Part shown: positions 14,861 through 27,150 of the stretch, piece by piece | Layout of the letters: each line of letters begins with the position of its first letter | Position numbering within the stretch: the stretch's first letter is position 1 | Assembly (NCBI GenBank): GCA_013396655.1 | Contig: WBMV01004989.1 | Span: 729,317-793,316 of the forward strand | Direction: 5' to 3' | Length of the DNA: 64,000 nt | Source of the DNA: Campylorhamphus procurvoides | Lineage: Eukaryota; Chordata; Aves; Passeriformes; Dendrocolaptidae | The notes under the pieces: generated by a model | The model's input: the letters and a program-made list of their open reading frames with translations, nothing else | The model's database searches: none | Told to the model about the DNA's origin: nothing | Position numbers and translations under genes: made by a program

Positions 14861-14869
14861 CTTACTATT

Positions 14870-15260
14870 TCACCTCTAAAGTTGCTGGACTGTGTCACAG
14901 TAAGAGCAATCAATATCAGTTAATAGGCTAGATCTGTGTTATTAGTATTCTTTACAACCTTGACATACTTCATTTTATGTACAGATTGCCTATGAAAACC
15001 TGGGCTTATATCTTGTCTAGACAATGCCTTACATGGCCATTCAAATTAATAATGTGCCAGAATTATCCTATGCTTAATGCAGCTGTGCTCTGTATTGACT
15101 CTGGAAATTAAATTTTCTTCATGGTGCCTATTGACAGCTGGGTCTCAAGCATATTTAATGGATTTGAATGGAGTTTGGGCTATGGCTTATGCCTCGAAGC
15201 AAAATGTTAATAGCTAATAATTTTCATTAAAAGTGAGAGTGTTTATCTATAAATGTTGCA
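14870..15260. other. Candidate conserved non-coding element (inference)
   Basis: Non-repetitive and frame-poor, with clustered transcription-factor-like sites: AATTAATAATG near 15,045, and a TGACAGCTG composite near 15,133 that joins a TGACAG (MEIS/TGIF-like) core to a CAGCTG E-box, followed by several TAAT cores to about 15,230. The call is based on motif density only. Confidence 0.25.
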
Positions 15261-15520
15261 TTTCTAGTATATGAAGTCAGCATAAAAAGAAGTTTAAGAT
15301 CACCTTTCAGTTCACTCAAAGCACCCAGACAGAATCAAGAGAAAAGAAAAATAACCTGTTTGCTGTCTTTAAATGCAATTCGTTGGCTTATTAACAATGT
15401 ATTTGCAAATATGTGTTAAAGGAATCCCATTCTAGTCGAGAAAAATAGCTTTAGTTCCAAGAAGGCAGAGACAATACCTCAAGTTGCACCTGAACATAAT
15501 GAAAAACCTCATACATAATA

Positions 15521-15568
15521 TATTTATTGACAGCCCTGGAAATTGAACTTCTTTATTTATTGACAGCC
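15521..15568. repeat. 15-bp direct repeat, two copies
   Basis: The string TATTTATTGACAGCC occurs at 15,521-15,535 and again at 15,554-15,568, a 33-bp period. The intervening 18 bases are not repeated. It could be a two-copy remnant of a minisatellite or of replication slippage, or a duplicated binding site containing TGACAG. Confidence 0.8.
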
Positions 15569-16654
15569 TGCACATAGCATAGGCAGTGCAGTCTTCTTTT
15601 ACTGCTAAGCAAATATACTTTTTACCTGGACACAAGAAACAACATTTTCTGAATGCTGAATTCAGTTGTTCTTTGGACAATCTATGAAATGACAAGAAAA
15701 GTTGTTAAGCCAGTTCCAATACTGGTAATTTTTCTACTCTTCAATACGTTCTCAAGAGAAACAGGAAAAAAAATAAAAAATTACTCACTGCTAATATGAC
15801 TTCTGTCACTAAATGTACAGTTAGACAGTTACACATCTAATTACTGAGAAGCCTCTTAGAAAAATAGCCAACCAAATTCCTGTTTATAATTAATAACAAA
15901 ATTGATTATTTTTGTTCTAGCAGACACCAGGTAAGCAGGTAAAAATGTCATTTTTTTTGCCTTCCCCCCACCCTCCCTTGGAATTTCTTGGCACATATGC
16001 TTAATACTGCTACAGTGCAAATGGCTCAAATTTACTTGAGATTAAGGAGGCTTCCTGGTCTCAAGTCTGAAATTATCACTTTAAAACCAAACAAACATAA
16101 AGTTTGAACATTTCTGCCATTTTTGAGCACAAAGAGGGTGAAAAGCATGCTTCTAATTTCCAAGTGATACCAAATTTTCTTGGACAATATGACATAGAAA
16201 AAATCTTAGAGCTGAAAAATTGAAAAATGGGAGGATAGATGTCCATAACATCAGGCTGAAGGTCTGCCGTACATTCTGCACAAGACTTTTTGTTAAACTT
16301 CAAAAACAGGCAGCATTAGAAAGGACTGCACTGGGCTGTAGCAGAAAGCAAGGCAGGCCTGAAATCCAAATGAAAGTGCTACATGCTGTAGCAGGCTTTG
16401 TGAAGTCCATTAGCAGATACCTTGCCAATTTACCTTACATGCAGCAAACTGTTTCAATTTAGGACCTTCCAAAATGTATTGTGTGCAGTACAAACCATTG
16501 AAAAACATATCTTTCTTTTTTTGCTTGCTTCCTCTCTTTTTTCTCCAGACTCTAACACATTCAATATAAAAGACTGTGGTAAGATTAAGAAGAAAGAAAG
16601 CATACATATTTTAGATGTAATATCTATACAGATATATAACAGAGAAATGCTATA
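15569..16654. other. Unique non-coding DNA
   Basis: No gene or transposon is recognised. It includes a short T/C-rich tract at about 15,951-15,977. Confidence 0.55.
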
Positions 16655-16722
16655 CAGACACACGTATATGTGAACATGCACATATATATACATACATACA
16701 TAGAGATACACATGCACATAAA
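16655..16722. repeat. Degenerate TA/CA-type (TACA)n tract
   Basis: Alternating purine-pyrimidine sequence made of ATAC, TATA and CACA units, including three consecutive CATA units. It explains the low-complexity Tyr/Cys/Met-rich reverse frames that overlap it. Confidence 0.75.
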
Positions 16723-19700
16723 ATTACAGAATAATCCATAACCCAGAGAAAAAAAACAGAAAAATAAATTACAAGTAGAAAATAAACTTGACATCTGGCT
16801 CCGCTTCCTAGGAGCTGTCAGAAACAACTGCAGCCTCTGACTTAGATCACAGGGAGCAATAATTAAACAATAGCAACAACAGAACACCCCAACAAAACAC
16901 AAAAAAAACACAAACTCACAAACAAACAAAAAGTAGTAGCTTCATATGAAAAAATGTTTAACAGATTAATCAAAATTCCGAGTATATTGTAGATAAAGAG
17001 TAAGGATGGGCAGTGACATACAGGCCAGCACGCAGCTGAACTGCAATTAAAAAGAAAGCAAGAAAGCATTACATTACCAGCTGGTACATCCTCCACAAAA
17101 GGGACACCTTGTGTGATATTCCATGGTCTCAGATGAGACGTGCTGTGAAGCAAGTGTATCAAGGTCTCAAGATAACCTTACTTTTAACATTTTCCTCTTT
17201 AGAATGGTTCGTCTTACAGTTCAAAAACTTTGGTGTATTTATTTGAAAATGGCTTTTTAAAGACAAATTCCTAGAAGAGCCTTCCTCTTAGACTTCCCAC
17301 TGAATTCACTTCCGATGAGAAGAGTTTGCCTCCTTACAGAAGAAAATTAATTTGTACATTGTGACTCTTTCATATACCCCAAGATTAGAGAAATCTGACT
17401 AAAGTGGTTTTTAAGCCAGAATCCTATGACTGTAGCCTCAGCTTCTGATGACATGAGCTGACTACAATTGTTTTTCCTTGTACAGCATTTTTTCTGCAAG
17501 AAACTGCAAGAATAGCATGCCTCTTTCTGACAACAGTGCCTGGATATGTCTTTTATCTTCTTGTTTTGATTTTGACTTGTTTTGATTGCTGACAGTCCTG
17601 CTATGCATTTTGACTTTCCAACAATCTGCACAGATCCCAGCTTCATACTGAAGTCCGAAGGGCACAATCCTATACCTCTCTTGTACTGAGAAGCATGATT
17701 TGTAACCTGAAATGTGTGGGTTTTTCTTATGTTAAACAATTCAAGGTACTATTGAGGTTGATCTTACCGGAAAAGGAGAAATTTTTAACCCTAAAAGTGA
17801 ATGTCTTTCAAAGCTCAAGGTGAAACACAGATTGGACAATATATTTTCATGTTGATAAAATGTTGACTGATGATGCTTCTTGATGCCAACAAAGATTGTT
17901 TCAGATTGTTCAGTTACAGTTTTACGTTTTTCAGATGAAACCCAGGAAACTCAGTTAGTCGTCCCAAACACAAAAGGAAGTTACCACTTTTCGCCTTGTT
18001 ATGCATTTACCATTAGAAATACATCGAACGTTTTAAAATTATACCTTTTAAATTTTTGCCAGGGCTAATGATGGATGAAGTGCATCATATAAAAGTGAAA
18101 ATGTGTCCTGAAAGAGTATTTTAAGAGCAGATTCCCCCACCCCACACCCCTCAAATATCAGCAGGTTTTTTCCTCCTTTCCTTTCTTATTCTTCCCCTTT
18201 TTCTAATTTCTCTTTTGAAGGAGGGGAAGAAAAAAAAATTAAAAAACAAAGCAGAGCCCTGTCCTCATTCTGAGCTTACCTTGCAAGGGAGTGGTAGAGC
18301 AGGAGTATATAGACTACACACAATATAAATGGCAGGATTTGGGACTCATATTTTTGGTTCATGGAAATAACCCTGGTTTCTAAATTTTACACAATAGCTG
18401 TACTGTGACACTCTGTGGCTTGAAATTTCCATAGCATATATATTTTAAAGTGGAGACAACTAAGTCGTCCCTTTTATGCTATTTTGCTCTTCCATAGTTA
18501 CAGAAAACAATAGCTACAAACTTTTAATTAATTTCTATAATACAGGTCCTGATAACATCCACTCATGGGCCATTTTTAATTTTGAAATAAAAGAAACAAA
18601 ATAAAATAATTTCCTAATAGCTATAATAGAATTCTGCTAGAATACATAATCTAATGAACTACTGGCAGCACTGAAAATAGTACTAATTGTGAGCAAGTTT
18701 TTCTTCCCAATACAAGCCAGTCACTAAGCTGTAAAAAATAGTAAATAAATAAATCATATGTATATTTGACATGACACAGATTTCAATAGTTTGGGGAGGA
18801 CAGCTGATGAAGCAGCACTTCTGAAAACAGTGACTAGGACATGAGCTGGTAGTTTGGATTTTCTAATGAAACGTGCCTTTATATCCCTTTAAATACTCCT
18901 AAAAATTAAGTATATTGTTCATAATTTTACCTGCATTATTTTCAATCTCCAGATGGATTTTATTTGCATAAGAGTTCCCAGGAGGACTTTGTTATAAAGA
19001 AGCCTTGCTGAACACATTACAGAACTAATCATTTCTTTAAACAGACATTTTTAAATAAAATGAAATGTCTATGCAATATGTGAGATGTGAAAGGTTAGCC
19101 ACTGTGCACAATAATGAAATAATTTAATCTTAAATAAATTACTTTGCCTTAATTAATTATGAGGTGAACTGAGCCTCAACTCCTAACATACTTATGCCAA
19201 AAAGCAGATTGTAAAAAAATATGAGGCTGAAAACCACTTTCCCTTCACTAACTAGTGCAAGCCTAAAGTTTCTGCAAGCAGGGGATGCTCTTCGAGCCAA
19301 CTCTCAAGGCTACTTTGCATCACTACAAGACAGGAAAGTGGCTATAAAAACTATAGAATGGACAATTATGTGATTTTTTTGACCTTTAGATATGGTTCCC
19401 TGTCAAGAAGGAGAGCCTTCAAAGGTAGTAAGGTGACATAATCAGCAGGATTAAATCTCTAACTACTGGTAAGCACCTAGAGTGAAATCCAACAACAGAT
19501 TTGAGACCCTTTGTTTTTCAATAGTATCTGTAGTGGCCTGGGCAAGTATGAGATTTAAACCCTAACGTTTAAATTGATATGTATAGGAACAAAATAATTG
19601 GAAAAAAAATTCCCATGGGGTATCTATTGTGATTGTTTTCCACCCTGAAACTTTCTAGGAATCACTATTGTGGCTGCCGTTTGGAACTACAGTCACATCC

Positions 19701-19790
19701 TGTAAACAGCTTCCCTTCTGACTGTTGGTACCTCAAGTGACTTCCAGTAAATCCTATAAACTCTTCAGAGAGGCAGAATTACTCATGTGC
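16723..19790. other. Unique non-coding DNA
   Basis: No exon, RNA gene or mobile element is recognised. A-rich segments at 16,895-16,930 and 18,222-18,250 are low complexity. Confidence 0.55.
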
Positions 19791-19817
19791 ATAATTATCT
19801 GAGGGAGAGATAATTAT
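19791..19817. other. Perfect 10-bp inverted repeat with 7-nt spacer
   Basis: ATAATTATCT (19,791-19,800) and its exact reverse complement AGATAATTAT (19,808-19,817) flank GAGGGAG. Each arm holds a TAATTA homeodomain core overlapping a GATA core (TTATCT/AGATAA). The arrangement suits a paired protein-binding site. As a hairpin it would be weak because the arms are AT-rich. Confidence 0.75.
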
Positions 19818-21109
19818 CAAATAGTGGTTTCTTTTAAAGCATTAATTTATAATAGCAACAGTGTCTCCCTTTTAGAGGAATATTATTGCAATAGGCCTAG
19901 TATGTGTTTTTTATCTTTTATCTTCTCAGGCCTGAGGGACAGAGCAAGGGAGGAAGGAGAGGGCAGAAAAACAGTAAACCGGTGACTGCTCTTATCTTTG
20001 ACATGCTGTGAATAGACAGGATATTAGACTAATACCCACAAAATCACAGATAAATGATTATCTTGTCTTGATTACTACTGCCCTTTAACAGGCTCCTCTT
20101 TTTAGCCAAAGACATTAGTTCTAATTTATTTGACACAAATTTTAAGGCCTTCTGCCAAGAGGAGAGCAAAAGCCTCATGAAAATGTTCTTAGCATAAATT
20201 TGGCACATCACTTGTAAAATAAGTTGATAAAGAGGAAGAAAGGTCTTTCTACTGAAACCAGGGATCTCCCAACTTAAAGCAATTCTGGTTTATATATTTC
20301 ACCATGTATTTATAATAAAGACTTAACTCAACTTCGATGTGAACTTCCTAGCAAAAGCTGAGGCTTAAAAACTGTCTATATTATAAGCACTTAATCATAA
20401 AGTACAGGAGAGCACACTTCATACCTTCATGTGATTTATTTCCTTACAGAATAACCTTTAGGAACAAGAAGCCTTTCTTTTTTTCTCTTGTGTTTCTCTG
20501 CTAATTAATTTTCAAGAAGAGTCAACACTTTATTTCAGCTGCCAGGGAAATTATATGCCTTGCTGTAGGAAAATACATCACTGTATTAAGAACCTCACTG
20601 GCTATTGGCGACATTCTGAACAGTCTGGGATGTCAGTGAATGATGTTAGTGTTACTCTGTTACATCTATATTAAAGAACATTTTTTATTAATTTTTGGAT
20701 TCATTTTTGCTGAGTGATACGTGCTTTATTACTTTCAAAGTTACACAGGTTTAACTTGAGCAGTTTTTTTGGCTTGAGTTTTGTTTGCTTGGTTTCACCC
20801 TTTTGCCACTTCTAATGTGGAGTACATAAAAAGCAAATGCATGAAAATGTGTATTTTTATTACTAAGGGTCCATGGGTTGGGAGGACGGTATGTCCCTTG
20901 GATTCTCCAGTTCATTTGCAGTTACAGCAGTTATAGTTTTCTTCTTCATTTTGGATGGTTTCCATTTTATGTCATTCCTAAACAGCTTTGTGTGTAATGA
21001 GGCTATTGTTCAGTAACAGGAAGCCACATTTCCACTCCTTCTGCCATAGCTTGTTTAGACACCAGTACCTGCAGTCTTTCACATGTTCAACCCAAATTAA
21101 ATTTCTTCT
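19818..21109. other. Unique non-coding DNA
   Basis: No gene is recognised. Around 20,030-20,220 the sequence is repeat-free and carries GATA/ATTA-type cores. It may be regulatory, but nothing decisive is visible. Confidence 0.5.
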
Positions 21110-21262
21110 TATAGTCATGGAATAATTTGTGTTGGGAGAGATCCCCGCCAGTCCACTCTCCTGCCCCAAACAGGGCTAACTTCAAGGTTAGATCCTGTCA
21201 GGCATGGGGCTTTTCCAAATGAATTTAACCATTTCCAATGTCTAGTTTTAGGAAAACAGAAG
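21110..21262 (-). mobile_element. CR1 LINE 3' fragment (old)
   Basis: Read forward it begins with a worn form of the antisense CR1 tail (GTCATGGAATAATTTGTG, then GGGAGAGATCCCCG). It continues through CAAACAGGGCTAACTTCAAG and a segment matching the 'gttagatcaggttgctcaggg' part of the CR1 3' region. The element therefore lies on the reverse strand and is 5' truncated. Many substitutions indicate an old insertion. Non-autonomous and non-coding. Confidence 0.7.
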
Positions 21263-23510
21263 TGGGACTTTTTGCAGAGACACAGCGTAAGGAGACATAC
21301 TGTCTACTTCAAGACAACTAATTCAGTACAGTATGACTTCTGCATACCTACAGTCCTGAGTAGAACCAAATCAAAAGTGACGAGCACTTTAATTAATATT
21401 ATCTGACTATTTTGTAAGTACTTCAGAACTAAAGGTCTAGAAGGAAAAGAGTGAACATTATTAAGGTAAGAAGTTTTGAGTAGACTACTTGTAATTTTTT
21501 AGGTATTCCTTCAGAAGAAGCACTCCTGAATATTCCCATCAAAGCAGTCTTTTATCCAGAAATGATAAAACATACTTTTACTCTACCCTAAATTCTGAAG
21601 ATTCAGATGTCTGATTAAATTCAGGGATTGGGGATAGTTCCACTGAAATAATCCACCTAATAAAAATCCCTATGAAGTTAAATCAAGGAAATAGTTTTGA
21701 AACCTTCAAATATAATTTCTGGTTTTATTCATGGAAATTAAAAAAGTATCTGATTGGAAAATAATAGAAAAGTGGAGACATTAATTCTTATTTTCTAAAT
21801 TTTGTTTATATACATTATGACATTTTCATCACTCTTCTGATACAAACACCAAATTTACGTACCTATAAAGCTGGTGAATAGAAATTTCTAATTTAATTGG
21901 AAGCTATCTGTGCTTAAGGAGTAAAAACTCACTGAGAGGTTATTTAGAAAAAAAATTCTGTTTAAGATTTAGTTTAAATATGTATGGGTAAGAAAGGCAA
22001 TTTGCTAAAAATGTTAACAATAACATATTGAGACATGTCATAGTTAACAGCTGGAGTTTTCAAAGACAATTGCTTAACGGCTTTCTGCAATAGGAAGCAA
22101 GATGGTTTAGAATAATATTATTTATTTGGATTAAATACCACATAAGTGAAAATTGCCTAAAGTAAAATTACACTAAATAGAAAAGAGAAGCTGAACTGTT
22201 TGACTTTAATAAATCTAAAGGTTGAAGTGTCAAATCCTAACTGAAGAATACAGAGGAAACATTCATCCGGTTCTTTGTTAGAGATTCTTTTTAGAAATTT
22301 GCCAGAATATTCATAATAAGAAGTGTAATTAAGCAACCAGCCTTTTCAGAGATACATCTGTAATTGCCAACAAAGAAGTGTCTTATCGTGGATTATAATT
22401 CATGTAATTTAAGAAAAACAACTGTAATTGTAAGTAAAGCTTATGGCATCATACCTCATGTTTGCACAGGTGTGATGTTTTATCAAACTGAAAGTTTTCT
22501 CTAACACAAGAACAGTATAAAAATATCATACAACATTGGTTGAAGTAACTGAATGATTAACAAACAAGTGTATTCACCTGTTCAGAAACAGCTCTCCATG
22601 TTCTGCTTGCACTGTCTGTGCTCCATCTCTTAAATCAAAGCACTTTGAGTATGGAGGTAATTTAAAGTCTTTTAGACTCGTCTGGCAGGTCACTTTTGTA
22701 TTATGGACAAATTATTTTCATTGAGTCTCAAATATGTGCATGGCCCATGAAGCCTATGGTGGAAGTAGATAGTCCACATTGCCTCCTTACTGTCAGTGTT
22801 TCTGGATGGGGGGAAATGTTCCTGTTGAAGGAACTGAGGTTAATTGCCCTCAGGGACCCAGCCAGCAGCTGAGAGCAGCAGCAGCCAGTAGGGGCTACTG
22901 CCAGTATCCATTGTCTGGAAACTATGAAAAAGGGGCAGAAAGAGGGGCAGAAGCTGGGGAGAGGTTTCCAAACACAGCTTTCCTCTGTGCTTATTAGTGT
23001 GAGCTGAAACTGGTAAAAAGCTGGTTTAGGAGGAAGAGTGCTTGACCATCATGCAACCACTCATTTACATCTCATTTCCACTAGCACACAGAACCCACAG
23101 TCCATAGTATCTGCTCCTTCCACACTTAATTTTCTGGTTCAGGGTACACCTAGTAGAAGAAATGCCTCACTGACATATTTCTGTCCTGCTTGAAAATGTG
23201 TATACCACCTTTTCTCAGTTTGTCATCACAGAAATTTCCTGGACAGTAAAAAATTTGGTGGGAAAGCATTTATATTTTTTGCTGCCTCTGGGTCATGCTA
23301 TAGAGCAGTTTTGAGTTTCTGTTGCCATCTGCAGTGGAAGAACTTGAAGACATAACACGGCATCTAAAATATGGTCTTCACCTATCTATATTAGCAGCAA
23401 GGGAGTAGGGGACTACATTTTTTTAATCAATATTTAAGAGAATCTCATTCAGTGGCCAGTGCTGAAGCAACATGGTTTGGTTTTTGTAGTCTATTGACTC
23501 CACCCTTTTT
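21263..23510. other. Unique non-coding DNA
   Basis: No gene or transposon is recognised. The 72-codon forward frame at 22,779-22,997 lies in a locally GC-richer patch but shows no domain. Confidence 0.55.
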
Positions 23511-23515
23511 AAAGG

Positions 23516-23931
23516 TGTGAGAAATACTCACACTTATCAGTAAATTTAGAAGGGACAAAATCTTGAAAGCAAAACTAAACCTTTATTTAAACAGTGCGGC
23601 CGAACCGGGTATGTCTCTCTGGCCCAAGAGACAGACCTCCAGCAACAAGAGACAGAGGTTTTTATCCCCTGTCCCGGCTGGGGGGGGGTCCCTGCTTCCG
23701 TTCCCATTCGCTAGTACTAGGAAGCTCACAGCCTGGCCCGATCCGCCTACCTGCCCGAAACCCCCCATCCCCACAAAGGTGAGAGAAAGAGGTTTGAACT
23801 GCCTTTTTTAAGTCCAACCATCAGAAACTGAACTACTCCCCCCGCCCCATGCAATTCCTTTGGCTTCAGCAAAACTCCATCTCCAACAAAGGTAAAGTAC
23901 AGAAATGTTGGAAGAAACTCCCGCTACAACA
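23516..23931 (-). mobile_element. Probable solo LTR of an endogenous retrovirus, reverse strand
   Basis: Read on the reverse strand this block starts TGTTGTAGCGGGAG (or TGTAGCGGGAG from 23,928) and ends GAGTATTTCTCACA, the TG...CA form expected of an LTR. It holds a TATA-like GATAAAAA (reverse complement at about 23,659-23,665) and a canonical AATAAA (23,582-23,587), about 75 bp apart. That order gives U3, R and U5. It is GC-rich against an AT-rich background. I could not match target-site duplications. An alternative is that it is the 3' part of a single ~980-bp reverse LTR reaching 24,495. No retroviral coding sequence is present. Confidence 0.5.
23582..23587 (-). promoter_or_regulatory. 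Polyadenylation signal AATAAA in LTR
   Basis: Exact AATAAA on the reverse strand, about 66 bp before the presumed LTR 3' end at 23,516 and downstream of the TATA-like GATAAAAA. Confidence 0.55.
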
Positions 23932-24495
23932 TGTGGGAGACAGAGGAAAAAGAGGATCCCGACTACATATCTTGGATAAAAGACACCCCTAGAAACACGA
24001 CCATCACTGTGACAACTTCCAGAAGAGCAGAGACTTTAGCATTTAATATTATCTGCGCCTTTTAATGTACAGGTGTCTCCCTTTTAGAGTGTAATCCTCA
24101 GGATTTCCAGCACACGTGCCTTTCTATGGAAAGAGACACGTTCCCTTCTTCTCGGATATCCAGCCCCGCCCCTCTCCTGACCTTATTGGATGTCTCACCT
24201 GTCATCCCTCATTCCTGGGTTTCCACTGGATTTTGGTCCTCCTGTTCCCTTACTGGTTCCTGTGCCCCACAGCTACTCCCCTCCCCCCAAACCCTTACCC
24301 AATCACACCCTACCCCCTAAAGCCCACCCCCAAAGGGCTTAAAACTCCTCTCCACATATAGTTAAAGGCTTTTTCATTGCCTCGCATCTTGACATTCTTC
24401 CGTCACTTACTCTTGTCCACGTGGGAATTTCACAATCCCCACCAGACCCCGAGAGGCTGTGGGGTGGAGGAGCCAACCCCATCACGGCTGTTACA
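23932..24495 (+). mobile_element. Probable second LTR, forward strand, head to head with the previous one
   Basis: It starts TGTGGGAGACAG and ends CACGGCTGTTACA, again TG...CA. Promoter grammar runs forward: a GC-rich stretch with CCCGCCC near 24,166, a CCAAT box at 24,299-24,303, then CTTAAAA at 24,338-24,344. About 20 bp further on is AGTTAAAGGCTTTTTCATTGCC, which resembles a decayed poly(A)-signal/R region, followed by a U5-like GC-rich tail. Flanking bases (ACAACA before, GTAATA after) do not form a duplication, so one or both boundaries are uncertain. No coding remnant was seen. Confidence 0.45.
24299..24344 (+). promoter_or_regulatory. CCAAT and TATA-like boxes of forward LTR
   Basis: CCAAT at 24,299-24,303 is followed 34 bp later by CTTAAAA at 24,338-24,344, spacing usual for a retroviral U3 promoter. 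The TATA match is imperfect. Confidence 0.4.
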
Positions 24496-27150
24496 GTAAT
24501 AGTGGCAATTACAGTAACAGTTTTTACATTGGGAAGTTTTCATTTTTGCTATACCCTGGCCTTGAGTTTGTTGGCAGTAAGTCAACTGTTCCATAAAGGT
24601 AAAATAAGATATCCTAAGACAGTACATGCTTCTCATTTCCAGAAATAAAGTGTGGAGCTCAATACTTATATCCAGAAAAAAAAAAAAAGATAAAATACTA
24701 AATAAACACTCTAGCATTACCTTTTCTTGCCTTTCAGTGGTCAAAAAGTTGGCCATACCTGATTATGGCACTAAATCCAAATGTGTAAATCCCTGAAGTA
24801 AACAGTGGTATTTCTCTATTATCTTTATGTACAAACTTTAGGCCAGATTTTCAGCTACTGTACTTTAGCTCCTTTTCCCTCAAAACAGATTTACTATTGA
24901 TATGATTTTATTACTGGGTCCTTACTTCAAAATATGTTTTCAAAGGGTCTTTGGTTGCTTTATTATTTTTTTTACTTATGAGGAGAAGTAGTGGAAGACC
25001 ATTCTGATACTTTGTTACTTGCATCTGAGGGTTTTCCATCTTTAAAAATATATTTTCTTGAAATGTTGTGAATTTCATATCTTAATTATAATATCATTAG
25101 ACAAAGATTTAGCAAGGTAAATAACTGCTATGTACTCATACACACACACACACATACACACACATGGACGTAAGTATTTGCAGCCTTCTGGTCTATTGCC
25201 TGTGCTTTATGAGTACCACTATGCCAAGCTTAGATTCATTCCAGTAAGAGGTGCAAGTATAATGAGAAAAATAATACATCTGGTAGGGTTGTGTATCTAA
25301 GGGACTCCTTTTGTTGGTGTTACAGCAGAACTGAACTAATCAGGGAAAATTGTGAAGGACTGGCTAAATTATTTAGAGCTTTTCATTTTAAATTTGTTTT
25401 CCACTGACATTTTATCTGTGAGTCCAGATCACAGATTAAGAACCAAATGATCTACAAACACAAAACAAAACTGCTGGGTTTGCCACAGAAGGTTTACAAG
25501 GCAAATGTAGGACACTCCCCTTGCCCATGCTGGACTGATGTCTAAACCTTCACTATTAAAGACTTTGCTCTTTCCAGAATAATTTTTGTGAAAAGCTTAC
25601 TACAGCTGACCAAAAAGGGAGATTAAATACATGACACTGCATTCATTTTAATGTGTTGATTGTACACTTGCACCTAAATGGGCAATTAAATCTAATAATA
25701 ATCTTTCACCCCCTTCCAGAAAACTCCTGAACCACCAGCCTGTTGACATGGATGATCTGAATCTATAATGCTGTAAGGGTGGCATCAACTTATAATGTTA
25801 GAGTGAGACAAGAAAGGCACCTAAGATTTCGTTGCTTGAGCCCTTTTTTTCCATGTTCTAAAGGAATTGCTTTAAAGGAATTTAAGAAAACTTAGTGCAG
25901 TCCTGAATCTAACATGCAGTCTGTATTGCTAAACTTGGAGAGTCTCCCTTGGTGGGAAAAGGAGGCAAGAAACTGGAAACTCCCTACAAAAATGTTAATA
26001 AAATAGTGGAAAGAAATAATTTGTTGTGCATATGTTGTTGTATGTTCTTTTAAAATATTTTAATAACAACTAATTGGCCAGTTAAATTAATATGGGTATA
26101 CGAAGCCAAAAAATTTCAGGCATGTGAAAACAAGCAGTTTAACAACATCATGCTGAAGTGAAGAAAGAGCAACTTGCTGCACACCACAAGCTATGCAAAT
26201 GCCAACAGTAACAGAGAGTGTGCTTAAAAGGAACATGTATAAAGGATCATAAACAGTAATTTAAAAAATGTACAGTCTACACTGTTCTAATTCAAGATTA
26301 GGTTAATTGAATGTGTAATGTTAGTTTAAGAGCAGGGAAAAATGGTAGACTAAGATTCACAAATCCTGAAGATAAGTGAGCTAAGGAATACTGGTATAAC
26401 TGTAAAATACATTTGACCCAAGACCATGCAGCTAATCATAAGCTCCTTTATCTTCTGGACCTTTGGGTTTAGCGAGTTATTTTTTATTTTACTGTCTGAA
26501 AAATAGGTTTTAAAGATTGACATATTTGCCACAGAACAATATCTTAAACATGTCTGAATAAAATCATGAGTTAGAGGAATTCAGTCATGATACACCTTGT
26601 ATTGAAAAACCTGGCATAACAAATTTTAATTCATAATTGTTATTGAATAGCAAAGACAGATTTAATTATCTCCATTATTGACCTGTTCTAAGCAAGTACT
26701 TTATATTATAAATCCACACATTATTGCCAAAGAGCAGGCTGAATGCATAAATCCTCTGCCAGTTCTCTCAGCAGGTTCTTTATGCCACAGGAAAACTTCT
26801 AAAGGAATAAAATATATCCAGCTTCCTCCAGCTCACCTAGCTATAATGCAGACACAGATTTGTCAGAGATGCAGGCCCACAACAAAGTAAAATTATTATT
26901 TGGGTATTCAAAAGAGTTAAATAAGTCAAAAACTGAAGTACTGTTTAAGCCTGATTAAAATTTCAGTGGGGAAAAAGGAGTTTTGATTGGTTGTGGCACT
27001 GGACATCAATTACACAGAAATCCTTTAGCAGATCTGCCAGTCACACCCATCTGTTCCACAGTCATCTAAAGGAGTGATGATACTGTGTGAAAACAGGTAA
27101 AATGTGGGATTCTTTTCTTTTTTTGCTGGAGGAAAGAAAAGAGGGATATA
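24496..27150. other. Unique non-coding DNA
   Basis: No gene is recognised. Immediately beside the LTR, TTACAGTAA occurs twice (24,491-24,499 and 24,509-24,517), which may relate to the insertion boundary. Confidence 0.55.
25137..25164. repeat. (CA)n microsatellite
   Basis: A run of CA dinucleotides with two TA interruptions. Ordinary dinucleotide repeat. Confidence 0.9.
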
